Program-made: the position numbers and the translations under genes | Shown: piece after piece, positions 35,061-43,408 of the stretch | How positions within the stretch are numbered: the stretch's first letter is position 1 | Layout: each line of letters starts with the position of its first letter | From: Ilyobacter_A sp963668015 | Lineage (GTDB): Bacteria; Fusobacteriota; Fusobacteriia; Fusobacteriales; Fusobacteriaceae | Assembly: GCA_963668015.2 (NCBI GenBank) | Contig: CAXXCR010000011.1 | Coordinates: 1 to 63,973, forward strand | Length of the DNA stretch: 63,973 bases | Direction of reading: 5' to 3' | The notes under the pieces: model-generated | What the model was told of the DNA's origin: nothing | Databases searched by the model: none | The model's input: only the letters and a program-made list of their open reading frames with translations

Positions 35061-35460
35061 ATTTGACTATAATCAATCCTCCCATTTTTGAGTGTCCGCT
35101 TCCACAGTAAACGTTACATCTAAACGGGAAGACTCCCTTTGAATATGTAGTAAATTCGGCCACAGCTTCTACACCAGGTTCTACCTTTATATCGATGCCA
35201 AGGCCCTCTGCAAATATACCATGAGCAACATCTCTGGTATTCAAAATTATTTTAACTTTTTCCCCGTTTTTTACAGCTATATTGTCAGGAGAAAATCCAA
35301 ATTTGTAGGCTTCTACTCTAACTACCCTCACCCCATCTACGAGCTCTCCGCTGAGTTCGTAGGAAGTGATATCGGGTGTATTATCACAGGGCTCTGCGTG
35401 AGAGCATCCATATAATAGCCCGACTATTAAGACCAATACAGCCAGAAATTTTAGACCCAT
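35059..35460 (-). CDS. Cupredoxin lipoprotein with a complete CuA-type ligand set
   Basis: A 133-residue exported lipoprotein. Signal peptide 'MGLKFLAVLVLIVGLLYGC' ends in a lipobox with Cys19 as lipid anchor. The mature part is a single cupredoxin domain ('VVRVEAYKFGFSPDNIAVKNGEKVKIIL'). It carries His80 ('DVAHGIF') and Cys115-x3-Cys119-x3-His123-x2-Met126, the full ligand set of a binuclear CuA centre as in cytochrome oxidase subunit II and NosZ. No oxidase or nitrous oxide reductase gene is nearby. The ATG at 35460 is preferred; a GTG at 35469 overlaps GGAGGTG. Role could be copper storage, extracellular electron transfer or NO/N2O chemistry. Confidence 0.88.
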   Translation of the reverse strand: MGLKFLAVLVLIVGLLYGCSHAEPCDNTPDITSYELSGELVDGVRVVRVEAYKFGFSPDNIAVKNGEKVKIILNTRDVAHGIFAEGLGIDIKVEPGVEAVAEFTTYSKGVFPFRCNVYCGSGHSKMGGLIIVK

Positions 35461-35524
35461 AAAGTTCACCTCCGTTTTTAAACCTATAAGTAGTTTACGA
35501 CATCATTTGTATTCGAGTCGAAAT

Positions 35525-35550
35525 AAAAAAAGTAGGTATCCCTACTTTTT
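35525..35550 (-). terminator. Terminator of coaBC
   Basis: AAAAAGTAGG pairs with CCTACTTTTT around TATC, just beyond the coaBC stop on the minus strand. Confidence 0.8.
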
Positions 35551-36717
35551 CAACAGTTTTATTTTTTTCATTATTTCATATGCCAGTTCACTCTTGCTCA
35601 TTTCGGGCACTTTTTCAAGAGACTTATTTTTGTAGATAAAAGTGACCTCGTTGGAGCTGCTTTCAAAATACTTCACGCTGTTGGCTACTATCATATCCAG
35701 ATTTTTTCTTTCCAGCTTACCTGTGGCGTTTTCTATTAAATTTTCACTTTCAGCTGCAAATCCAACAAGAAACTGATATTTTTTATGTTCCCCCATATCC
35801 AAGAGTATATCAGGGTTTCTGGCCAGTTCCAGAACAAGTTCTCCGGATTTTTTCTTTATTTTTTGCTCAGAATACTCTTTTATCTTATAGTCTGCCACTG
35901 CTGCGCAGGCTATGGCTATATCCTGATGGTCAAATCTCTCCATAACTGCAGAATGCATCTCGTCGGCGCTTTTTACATTTATGACATTTACATCCTTTGG
36001 AGGAGTAAGGTTTGTTGGACCTGAAACTAAAGTAACGTCGGCTCCCAGCTTTGCTGCAGCTTCTGCAAGGGCGTATCCCATTGTGCCTGTAGATCTGTTA
36101 GAAAGGTATCTCACTGGATCTATAGCCTCTTCGGTTCTTCCGGCAGTTATCAGGATTTTTTCTCCGGAAAGGATTTTTTCGGAGTTTAATGCTTCATCCA
36201 CTATGTTTACTATATCAGCCTCGTCTTTCAGCCTCCCTTTTGCATTGACGTTACATGCCAAAAACCCCTCGTCAGCCTCTATAAAATTGTACCCATATTT
36301 TTTAAGTTTATCCACATTTTCCAATAATATAGGATTTTCGTACATATTTACATTCATTGCAAGTGCAAAGTATACTGGAGCTTTTGTGGCAGATATAACA
36401 GTTGAAAGCATATCGTCGGCTATTCCGTTTGCAACTTTTCCTACTATATTATAAGTTGCAGGAGCAATGAGTACAAGATCAGCTTTTTCTGCTAGTGAGA
36501 TGTGCTCTACATCTATGTGTGGCTTTTTTTCCCACATGTCAACCACTACTTTATTTTTTGACAGAGTTTCCAAAGCCAGTGGTGTGATTATTTCAGTGGC
36601 ATTTTTTGTCATTATGACGTTAACATTATACCCGCGTTTCTTCAGCATAGAGACGATATTTGCCGATTTGTATGCTGCGATTCCACCTGTAACACCTAAA
36701 AGTATATTCTTTTCCAT
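35542..36717 (-). CDS. coaBC: Bifunctional phosphopantothenoylcysteine decarboxylase/synthetase CoaBC (Dfp)
   Basis: A 391-residue bifunctional enzyme of CoA biosynthesis. The CoaC flavoprotein half has 'ILLGVTGGIAAYKSANIVSML', 'APATYNIVGKVANGIADD' and 'NVNMYENP'. The CoaB half has 'ILITAGRTEEAIDPVRYLSNRSTGTMGYALAEAAA', 'AAVADYK', 'KIKKKSGELVLELARNPDIL' and 'FAAESENL', including the Lys-x-Lys-Lys motif of the synthetase. The ATG at 36717 is favoured; a GTG at 36726 overlaps GAGGTG. It is divergent from the pan operon, whose product pantothenate it uses after phosphorylation. Confidence 0.96.
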   Translation of the reverse strand: MEKNILLGVTGGIAAYKSANIVSMLKKRGYNVNVIMTKNATEIITPLALETLSKNKVVVDMWEKKPHIDVEHISLAEKADLVLIAPATYNIVGKVANGIADDMLSTVISATKAPVYFALAMNVNMYENPILLENVDKLKKYGYNFIEADEGFLACNVNAKGRLKDEADIVNIVDEALNSEKILSGEKILITAGRTEEAIDPVRYLSNRSTGTMGYALAEAAAKLGADVTLVSGPTNLTPPKDVNVINVKSADEMHSAVMERFDHQDIAIACAAVADYKIKEYSEQKIKKKSGELVLELARNPDILLDMGEHKKYQFLVGFAAESENLIENATGKLERKNLDMIVANSVKYFESSSNEVTFIYKNKSLEKVPEMSKSELAYEIMKKIKLLKK

Positions 36718-36870
36718 GATTTTCACCTCTGTATAAAAATTAAATACAATTTAACAAAAAAATAAAAATAACAAAAAAATTATGTCAGAGTAAAATACTA
36801 ATAAAACTTGAGTTTATTGACCTAAATTAAAAAAAGTATACTATTAAATCGGTTTTTTTGCAAATTTTCC

Positions 36871-36899
36871 TTGAAAACTTTGTTAAATGAGTGTATAAT
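36871..36899 (+). promoter_or_regulatory. Promoter of the marR-pan operon
   Basis: TTGAAA (36871-36876), a 17-base spacer and TATAAT (36894-36899), about 107 bases upstream of the MarR-family gene. Confidence 0.8.
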
Positions 36900-37006
36900 C
36901 ACCCTGTTTTAGTAGTATTTAGATACTTACTTAAAACAATTTTAAGTTATCCATTGAAAAAATCTGCAAAAATATCGAATAAAATGTTCATTTTTGACTT
37001 GAAATA

Positions 37007-37474
37007 ATGGCTAATTATTTGTATAATGCAGCTATGGATAAAAAGGCATATAATTTAAATGAACAAATGAATTTAAAGTTGTTCCTGACCTTAAACAGAT
37101 GCTCGTTGTCGGTTAATCAAAAGAGTTCTTCTATAATAAGGAAGCAGGGATTGACTGAGGCACAATTTTCAGTGCTGGAGCTTTTGTACCATAAGGGTGA
37201 TTTCAGGATAAAAGAGATAATAGAGAAGACATTTTCAAGCGGCGGCACTATGACTGTCATAATAGATAACCTCGAGAAAGAACAATTCATAAAGAGGAAA
37301 AGGGATTCGCGGGACAGAAGGGCGATACTGATAGAGATAACCGAAAAGGGTAGAAGGGCGATAGAGAAAATTTTTGATAAGCATGTAGATAACCTTGAGA
37401 AAATATTTTCAGTCCTTTCTTCAACGGAAAAAGACAGTATGATACACCTTTTGAAAAAGTTGGGTAAATCCTAA
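37007..37474 (+). CDS. MarR-family transcriptional regulator
   Basis: A MarR-type winged-helix regulator of up to 155 residues: 'LTEAQFSVLELLYHKGDFRIKEIIEKTFSSGGTMTVIIDNLEKEQFIKRKRDSRDRRAILIEITEKGRRAIEKI'. The recognition helix and the 'D-x-R-D-R-R' wing are typical. The first ATG has no good ribosome site; internal ATGs at 37034 and 37067 are alternatives, the latter nearer the usual start of the domain. It is the first gene before panG-panB-panC-panD; a palindrome at 37526-37537 lies just downstream and could be an operator. Whether it controls pantothenate synthesis is inferred from position only. Confidence 0.88.
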   Translation: MANYLYNAAMDKKAYNLNEQMNLKLFLTLNRCSLSVNQKSSSIIRKQGLTEAQFSVLELLYHKGDFRIKEIIEKTFSSGGTMTVIIDNLEKEQFIKRKRDSRDRRAILIEITEKGRRAIEKIFDKHVDNLEKIFSVLSSTEKDSMIHLLKKLGKS

Positions 37475-37525
37475 ATATAATTTCAAAGAAAATTTTTTTA
37501 GACCATATGGTACTAATTGATATAT

Positions 37526-37537
37526 AACTAATTAGTT
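37526..37537. promoter_or_regulatory. Palindrome between marR and panG, possible MarR operator
   Basis: AACTAATTAGTT is a perfect 12-base palindrome; an additional half-site TACTAATT lies 15 bases upstream at 37511. It sits 21 bases before the panG start. MarR proteins bind palindromes of about this type, but AT-rich background makes chance plausible. Confidence 0.35.
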
Positions 37538-37558
37538 CTATATGTTGATGGAGGTTCA

Positions 37559-38395
37559 ATGAAGATAGGTTTTATAGGTGCCGGCAAGGTTGGTGTATCT
37601 CTGGGAAAATACTTTGTGGAAGGCGGATTGCAGGTAAGTGGATATTACAGCAGGAGCAGGAGTTCCAGCGAAACTGCGTCTGACTTTGTAGGCGTACCGT
37701 CAATGGGGATGGAAGAGCTTGTAGAGTGCAGCGACATTATATTCATAACGGTGAATGATGATCATCTGATAAATGTAAGAGAAGAGGTTTCCAAGCTTGG
37801 AGTTGCAGGGAAGATATTAGTTCATGCCAGCGGCTCGGTATCAAGTGAGGTTATTCAGGTTTCTGGAGTGTACAGTTACTCAATGCATCCAATGTACCCG
37901 TTTTCCGACAAGTTTACCGCGTATAAAAACCTTGGAAGCGCTGTATTTTCTATAGAAGGGCATGAGGCGAAAATAGAAGATGTGAAAGCGATCCTAGAAG
38001 GACTTGGAAATAAAGTGTTTAAACTATCCAAAGACAAAAAAGCCCTTTATCACCTGTCAAATGTTATGGTATCTAACCTGGTACTGGCATTGCTACATAA
38101 AGGGATAGGATATTTGAAGCTTTGCGGTGTGGACGAAGAGACAGCAAAAGAAGCTCTACTGCCGCTAATAAACTCTAACATAGATAATATAAGCAATAAA
38201 AGTTTTGAAGACTCTCTTACTGGTCCGGTTGAGAGAGGAGATATAAGTACAGTAGAAAAGCATCTAAAGGTAATACCTGACTTAGATGCCTCACTTTACA
38301 ATAATCTTTCCAAGGAACTCCTAGAGATAGCCAAAAGAAAGAATTTAGAAAAACAGTATGATGAACTGGGAGAATATTTAAGGAGGCAACAATGA
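37559..38395 (+). CDS. panG: DUF2520/Rossmann protein, probable PanG-type ketopantoate reductase
   Basis: A 278-residue dehydrogenase-like protein: N-terminal Rossmann domain 'KIGFIGAGKVGVSLGKYFVEGG', 'DIIFITVNDDHLINV', 'ILVHASGSVSS', then 'YSMHPMYPFSD' and a helical DUF2520 domain ('HLSNVMVSNLVLALLHKGIGYL', 'SLTGPVERGD'). It overlaps panB by four bases (ATGA), and no panE is present. Proteins of this type (PanG) replace PanE as ketopantoate reductase in some bacteria, and the operon position makes that the likely role. GATGGAGG precedes the ATG. Confidence 0.82.
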   Translation: MKIGFIGAGKVGVSLGKYFVEGGLQVSGYYSRSRSSSETASDFVGVPSMGMEELVECSDIIFITVNDDHLINVREEVSKLGVAGKILVHASGSVSSEVIQVSGVYSYSMHPMYPFSDKFTAYKNLGSAVFSIEGHEAKIEDVKAILEGLGNKVFKLSKDKKALYHLSNVMVSNLVLALLHKGIGYLKLCGVDEETAKEALLPLINSNIDNISNKSFEDSLTGPVERGDISTVEKHLKVIPDLDASLYNNLSKELLEIAKRKNLEKQYDELGEYLRRQQ

Positions 38396-39219
38396 AGACC
38401 ACTGTTACAGATTTTTTTAAGGCAAAACAAAATGGTGAGAAGCTAACAGTTTTAACAGCGTATGATTACTCTATGGCAAAATTAATAGACGACAGTAGTA
38501 TAGACGCAATTCTAGTGGGGGACTCCCTAGGAATGGTTTGTCTTGGGTATGAAAACACCCTTTCAGTTACAATGGAGGATATGATACACCATACAAAAGC
38601 AGTTGTAAGGGGAGCAAAGAACACACTGGTTGTAGTGGATATGCCGTTTATGTCATATCAGGTAAGTGTGGAAAATGCTGTTATAAACGCCGGAAGACTT
38701 ATAAAAGAAACCGGGGCGACAGCTGTAAAGGTAGAAGGCGGAACTGATATGGTTGATACTGTCAAAGCTATGGTGAGGGCGCAAATACCTGTTATGGGGC
38801 ACCTAGGACTTACGCCTCAGTCTGTAAATGTAATGGGGGGATTCAAGGTACAGGGAAAAACCGAAGAAGCTGCGAAAAAGCTTATAGAGGATGCTAAGAA
38901 ACTGGAAGAAGCAGGAGTTTTCTCAATAGTACTTGAGTGCATACCGGCAAAACTTGCAGAAATTATAAGTAAAGAAATAAATGTTCCTACAATTGGGATA
39001 GGTTCTGGAAACGGATGCGACGGACAGGTGCTGGTTTACCACGATATGTTGAATATGTTCTCAGGGTTTAAGCCGAAATTTGTAAAAACTTTTGCAGATG
39101 TCGGGGATAAAATAAAACATGGGCTGGAAAAATATTCAGAAGAAGTAAAAAGTGGAGAGTTCCCTTCACAGGAGCACACTTTCAAAATAGATGACGAAAT
39201 TTTAGAAAAATTATATTAA
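38392..39219 (+). CDS. panB: 3-methyl-2-oxobutanoate hydroxymethyltransferase PanB
   Basis: A 275-residue TIM-barrel enzyme that makes ketopantoate from 2-ketoisovalerate and methylene-THF. Motifs: 'LTAYDYSMAKLIDDSSIDAILVGDSLGMV', 'HTKAVVRGA', 'VVDMPFMSYQVS', 'GATAVKVEGG', 'VMGHLGLTPQSVN', 'IVLECIPAKLAE' and 'TIGIGSGNGCDGQVLVYHDMLNMF'. AAGGAGG, inside the end of panG, precedes the ATG. Its folate substrate ties it to one-carbon supply, as with metF. Confidence 0.97.
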   Translation: MKTTVTDFFKAKQNGEKLTVLTAYDYSMAKLIDDSSIDAILVGDSLGMVCLGYENTLSVTMEDMIHHTKAVVRGAKNTLVVVDMPFMSYQVSVENAVINAGRLIKETGATAVKVEGGTDMVDTVKAMVRAQIPVMGHLGLTPQSVNVMGGFKVQGKTEEAAKKLIEDAKKLEEAGVFSIVLECIPAKLAEIISKEINVPTIGIGSGNGCDGQVLVYHDMLNMFSGFKPKFVKTFADVGDKIKHGLEKYSEEVKSGEFPSQEHTFKIDDEILEKLY

Positions 39220-39232
39220 AGGTGGCGTATAG

Positions 39233-40087
39233 ATGGAAGAAATAATAGTTGTAAAAACGGTGTCTGAAATAAGGGATCTAGTAGCACAGTGGAAAAAAGA
39301 GGGGCTTAGTGTTGGACTGGTACCTACTATGGGTTACCTACATGAGGGTCACCAGAGCCTGATAAAAAATGCATCGGATCAAAATGACAGGGTCGTAGTC
39401 AGTGTATTTGTAAACCCTATACAATTTGATGCAAAAGCGGACCTTAGCACTTACCCGAGAGACCTAGAAATGGACAAAGCCAAATCAAAGGAAGCTGGTG
39501 CACATGTTATATTCAATCCTGAAGTGGAGGACATGTACCCTGAAGAGATACTTACCTATGTCAATGTGGAAAAATTGGATAGAAATCTGTGTGGTGCTAC
39601 ACGTGAGGGACACTTTCAAGGTGTATGTACAGTAGTGAGCAAATTGTTCAACATAGTAAAGGCTGACAAAGCATACTTCGGTAAAAAGGATGCTCAGCAG
39701 CTAGCTATAATACAAAAGATGGTAAAAGATCTGAACGTTGACATAGAGGTAGTGCCTTGCGAAATCATCAGAGAAGAGGACGGACTCGCTAAAAGTTCCA
39801 GAAATATTCACCTGAATGTAGAGGAAAGAAAGGCTGCTTTGATTCTGTCTAAAGCGTTAAAACTTATGGAAGCTGAACTGGAATCCGGTGAAAAAGACGT
39901 AAAAAAAATTCTGGACCTTGGATTGAAAAAGATAGGGGAAGAAAAACTTGCGAAAGTTGACTATTTAGAAGTGGTGGATGCCAAGACCCTGCAAAATATT
40001 GATAGGGTAGAAGATGATATCCTAATTGCCATGGCTGTGTTTATAGGTAAAACAAGATTAATAGATAATTTAAGTTTTGAAGTTTAA
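39233..40087 (+). CDS. panC: Pantothenate synthetase PanC
   Basis: A 284-residue ligase that joins pantoate and beta-alanine with ATP. Motifs: 'VGLVPTMGYLHEGHQSLI' (nucleotide-binding HxGH), 'VVSVFVNPIQF', 'YPRDLEMD', 'VCTVVSKLFNIVKADKAYFGKKDAQQLAIIQKMVKDL' and the KMSKS-like 'DGLAKSSRNIHL'. It lies 13 bases after panB, behind GGTGG. Confidence 0.97.
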   Translation: MEEIIVVKTVSEIRDLVAQWKKEGLSVGLVPTMGYLHEGHQSLIKNASDQNDRVVVSVFVNPIQFDAKADLSTYPRDLEMDKAKSKEAGAHVIFNPEVEDMYPEEILTYVNVEKLDRNLCGATREGHFQGVCTVVSKLFNIVKADKAYFGKKDAQQLAIIQKMVKDLNVDIEVVPCEIIREEDGLAKSSRNIHLNVEERKAALILSKALKLMEAELESGEKDVKKILDLGLKKIGEEKLAKVDYLEVVDAKTLQNIDRVEDDILIAMAVFIGKTRLIDNLSFEV

Positions 40088-40104
40088 AAATAGAGGGGGA
40101 ACAA

Positions 40105-40488
40105 ATGATATTAAATATGTTAAAAGGTAAAATACACAGGGCTACTGTTACTCAGGCTGATCTTGATTATGTAGGCAGCATAACAATTGATGAAGATTTG
40201 ATGAAGGCTTCTGGTATTTTGGAGTATGAACAAGTGCATATTGTAGACATCAACAATGGTGCCAGATTTGAAACATATGTTATAGCTGGAGAGCCTGGAA
40301 GCGGTATAATCTGTCTAAATGGGGCTGCTGCTAGAATGGTTCAGAAAAATGATAAAATAATCATAATGGCATACTGCACATTAACCGAGGAAGAATTAAA
40401 GACATATAAGCCTACAGTAGTTTTTGTAGATGACGACAATAAGGTTGAAAAAGTTGCTAACTATGAAAAACATGGTAGACTCATATAA
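40105..40488 (+). CDS. panD: Aspartate 1-decarboxylase PanD
   Basis: A 127-residue pro-enzyme that makes beta-alanine from aspartate. It self-cleaves at Gly24-Ser25 ('DYVGSITID') to produce the pyruvoyl group. Also seen: 'MLKGKIHRATVTQADL', 'VHIVDINNGARFETYVIAGEPGSGIICLNGAAAR' and 'IIIMAYC'. It is the last gene of the pan operon, behind AGAGGGGG. With PanG, PanB and PanC it completes pantothenate synthesis. Confidence 0.97.
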   Translation: MILNMLKGKIHRATVTQADLDYVGSITIDEDLMKASGILEYEQVHIVDINNGARFETYVIAGEPGSGIICLNGAAARMVQKNDKIIIMAYCTLTEEELKTYKPTVVFVDDDNKVEKVANYEKHGRLI

Positions 40489-40507
40489 TTATATAGATTG
40501 AGATGAT

Positions 40508-40543
40508 AAAGACTAGGGATTGTTCCTTGGTCTTTATTTTTTT
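40508..40543 (+). terminator. Terminator of the pan operon
   Basis: AAAGACTAGG pairs with CCTTGGTCTTT around a short loop and is followed by ATTTTTTTA. Confidence 0.75.
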
Positions 40544-40645
40544 ATAAACTCTTTAAAGTTTCTAAATGCTTTATAAGGCGTAAAAGAGGATGTGTGGTGG
40601 TTGTATTTAATATATTTAGATGAGAAGTAAAGGAGTGTTGCAAAG

Positions 40646-41479
40646 ATGAGACTTATAATAACCGAAAAAAATATAGGTGACCGGGCTGCAGTACATGTAG
40701 CAGAGAGGATACTTTCGTTTAAACCCACAAAGGAAAAACCTTTTGTGTTGGGATTGCCTACTGGTAGCACCCCTCTGGGAATGTACAAAAGGCTTATAAA
40801 GTTCTATGAAGATGGGTTGCTTAGCTTTGAAAATGTAGTTACTTTTAATATGGATGAGTATGTGGGTATACCTGAGGATCATCCTGAAAGCTACCATAGT
40901 TTTATGTATGAAAACTTTTTTAACTTCATTGATATACCAAAGGAGAATATAAACATCTTGGATGGGAATGCTGGGGACTTGAGTCTGGAATGCAAGAGGT
41001 ATGAAGAAAAGATTAGCTATTATGGGGGGATAAAACTTTTTGTCGGCGGTGTAGGAGAGGACGGGCACATAGCCTTTAATGAACCTGGATCTTCTCTTAG
41101 CTCAAGGACTAGGGATAAGGAGCTGACATATGATACTAGGATTGCAAATTCAAGATTTTTCGGTGGAGACGTGGAAAAGGTGCCTGAATTGGCACTTACT
41201 GTTGGTGTAGGTACACTGATGGATTCGGAAGAGGTTCTGATAATGGTAAATGGGTATAAAAAGGCCAGAGCTTTATGGCACGGGGTGGAAGGCGGTATAA
41301 ACCATCTTTGGACAATTTCAGCCCTGCAGATGCACAACAGGGCTATATTGGTAGCTGACGAAAATGCCACTATGGAATTGAAAGTACAGACATATAAGTA
41401 TTTTAAGGACATAGAGAAAGGGTGTTTGGAGACTGATAAATTGATAGAAGATCTATATATGAAATATGGTAAAAGGTAG
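40646..41479 (+). CDS. nagB: Glucosamine-6-phosphate deaminase NagB
   Basis: A 277-residue isomerase/deaminase turning glucosamine 6-phosphate into fructose 6-phosphate and ammonia. Motifs: 'VLGLPTGSTPLGMYKRL', 'FNMDEYVGIPEDHPESYHSFM' with catalytic Asp70, 'LFVGGVGEDGHIAFNEPGSSLSSRTR' with the catalytic His, and 'LTVGVGTLMDSEEVLI'. It opens nagB-nagA-EIIA and is separated from nagA by two bases. AAAGGAG precedes the ATG. Confidence 0.97.
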   Translation: MRLIITEKNIGDRAAVHVAERILSFKPTKEKPFVLGLPTGSTPLGMYKRLIKFYEDGLLSFENVVTFNMDEYVGIPEDHPESYHSFMYENFFNFIDIPKENINILDGNAGDLSLECKRYEEKISYYGGIKLFVGGVGEDGHIAFNEPGSSLSSRTRDKELTYDTRIANSRFFGGDVEKVPELALTVGVGTLMDSEEVLIMVNGYKKARALWHGVEGGINHLWTISALQMHNRAILVADENATMELKVQTYKYFKDIEKGCLETDKLIEDLYMKYGKR

Positions 41480-41481
41480 GG

Positions 41482-42633
41482 ATGGCCATGTACGCTTTAA
41501 TAAATTGTAGAATTTTTGACGGAGAAAAAATATATGCCGACAAGGCCTTAGTCGTTGAGGGAATGCATATTCAAGATGTAATAGACCAGAAAAGATTTTT
41601 TCAAGAGAACCCAGGCGTTGAGAAATATGATTTGGGCGGGGAACTCTTGGCTCCTGGTTTTATAGACCTGCAGCTTAACGGGTGTGGTGGAGTGCTGTTT
41701 AATGATGATATAAGTGAAAAAACTCTGAAAGTAATGAATGAAACAAATCATAAATTCGGCTGTACCTCATTTTTACCGACGCTTATAACAAGCAGCGATG
41801 AAAATATTTTAAATGCCATAAAACTTTTGAAAAACATTGAGGAACCGGAAGATATAGGGGTCTTAGGGCTACACCTGGAAGGTCCGTCTATAAGTGTTGA
41901 AAAGAAAGGCATACACAGTGTAGAGCATATTAGAAAATTATCTAAGAAAATAGCTTCTGAAATACAGGACGCAGGAAATAGAATAGTAAAAATAATTACA
42001 ATGGCTCCTGAAAACAGCGAACCGAATCTTGTAAAAAAATTTTCTGAACAAGGCATCCGGGTATCGATAGGTCATACAAACGCCACATATGAACAGGGGA
42101 AACAAGCTGTATCAACTGGATTTAGCATGGCCACGCATCTGTTCAATGCTATGTCCCAGTTTAACTCCAGGGAACCCGGGGTTGTTGGAGCTATATTTGA
42201 AAGCGGAGAGGTGCATACAGGCATAATAGTGGACGGAGTGCACAGTCATTATGCATCAGTAAAGATTGCAAAGAGTATACTGGGAGAAAAGTTGTTCTTG
42301 GTGACAGATGCGGTGAGTCCGGTTGGAACCGATATGGAATATTTTTTCTTTGAGGGGAAAAAGGTTTATTATCGTGATGGTAAATGTATATCTGCCGATG
42401 GAACTCTTGGGGGTTCCGGCTTGACTATGATACAGGGTGTGAAAAATTTGGTGGAAAAAGTGGAAATACCACTTGAAGAAGCTTTGAGGATGGCTTCCCT
42501 GTATCCGGCAGCGGCGATAGGGCTTGATGATAAATATGGTAAAATTAAAAAGGAGTATATGGCAGATATTGTGGTATTGGATGATAATTTAAATATAAAA
42601 CAGGTGTTTGCAAAAGGAAAAAAAGTTTATTGA
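41482..42633 (+). CDS. nagA: N-acetylglucosamine-6-phosphate deacetylase NagA
   Basis: A 383-residue amidohydrolase removing acetyl from GlcNAc 6-phosphate. Motifs: 'LLAPGFIDLQLNGCGGVLFND' (the family QxNG), 'FLPTLITSS', 'LGLHLEGPSIS' with the metal-binding Glu, 'VSIGHTNATYEQG', 'MATHLFNAMSQFNSREPGVVGA', 'GIIVDGVHSH' and 'LVTDAVSP'. Start ATG 41482, or 41488 six bases on, behind GGTAGGG. Its acetate and glucosamine-6-P feed nagB and ackA. Confidence 0.96.
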   Translation: MAMYALINCRIFDGEKIYADKALVVEGMHIQDVIDQKRFFQENPGVEKYDLGGELLAPGFIDLQLNGCGGVLFNDDISEKTLKVMNETNHKFGCTSFLPTLITSSDENILNAIKLLKNIEEPEDIGVLGLHLEGPSISVEKKGIHSVEHIRKLSKKIASEIQDAGNRIVKIITMAPENSEPNLVKKFSEQGIRVSIGHTNATYEQGKQAVSTGFSMATHLFNAMSQFNSREPGVVGAIFESGEVHTGIIVDGVHSHYASVKIAKSILGEKLFLVTDAVSPVGTDMEYFFFEGKKVYYRDGKCISADGTLGGSGLTMIQGVKNLVEKVEIPLEEALRMASLYPAAAIGLDDKYGKIKKEYMADIVVLDDNLNIKQVFAKGKKVY

Positions 42634-42675
42634 AGTAAAGTATAGGAGATATGTATTGTAAAGGGAGGGGTAAAA

Positions 42676-43200
42676 ATGGGGATTCTCAATAAAGTTTTCA
42701 AGAAAAAAGAAAAGAAATCAGGTGCTGATGGAGATGTAATTGAGATATATTCTCCTATTTTGGGGGAAATAATAGATATAGCTGATATACCGGATGAAGC
42801 TTTTGCCAAAAAACTCATTGGCGACGGTGTTGGAATAATTCCTACTGAAGAAGGGAATACTATCTATGCTCCGTGTGATGCTGTTGATATGAGTATATTT
42901 GAGACAAACCACGCTGCATCTTTTGAGTTGGAAAACGGTTTAGAGATGGTGGTACATTTTGGAATTGATACAGTTACCTTAAACGGAAGAGGTTTTGAGA
43001 GGTTAACTGAAGTTTCGGAAGGGGCTGTAAAAAAAGGTGATAGGCTAATCAAGTATGATCTGGATTATATAGTTCAAAATGCAAAATCACACAAAACTCC
43101 TGTAATAATATCTTCTATGGAAATGGTTGAGAGTATAGAGAAGATGACAGGACGCGTCAGACCCGGTGATCTTTTAATGAGGGTGATACTAAAAAAATAG
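42676..43200 (+). CDS. Stand-alone PTS EIIA, glucose family (Crr-like)
   Basis: A 174-residue phosphocarrier of the EIIA-Glc type. The phosphorylated His94 is in 'LEMVVHFGIDTV' and the supporting His79 in 'ETNHAASFEL'. Also typical: 'IYSPILGEIIDIADIPDEAFAKKLIGDGVGIIP' and 'GDRLIKYDLDYI'. It follows nagA by 42 bases and is behind GGGAGGGG. A GlcNAc or other permease elsewhere presumably lacks its own EIIA and uses this one. Confidence 0.93.
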   Translation: MGILNKVFKKKEKKSGADGDVIEIYSPILGEIIDIADIPDEAFAKKLIGDGVGIIPTEEGNTIYAPCDAVDMSIFETNHAASFELENGLEMVVHFGIDTVTLNGRGFERLTEVSEGAVKKGDRLIKYDLDYIVQNAKSHKTPVIISSMEMVESIEKMTGRVRPGDLLMRVILKK

Positions 43201-43214
43201 AATGATTTATATTT

Positions 43215-43242
43215 GAAGCTGGAAAATCCAGCTTCTTTTTTT
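43215..43242 (+). terminator. Terminator of the nag operon
   Basis: GAAGCTGGA pairs perfectly with TCCAGCTTC around AAA, followed by seven T. Confidence 0.9.
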
Positions 43243-43408
43243 AGTTTGTAAAAACTCTGGAAAAAATTTAATAAAAAAAATTAATTTTTTTAAAGGAATA
43301 TTCAAAAGAACTTGTAAATTAAAATAACATCTGTATATAATGTATATGTAAAGCATAAAGTTGAAATTATATGCATTTTAAAATTAGATTTGCAATGGAG
43401 TGATTACG

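Noticed and set aside
35981..36454. Forward frame of 157 codons opposite coaBC
   Set aside because: Serine/alanine-rich shadow of CoaBC without a ribosome site.
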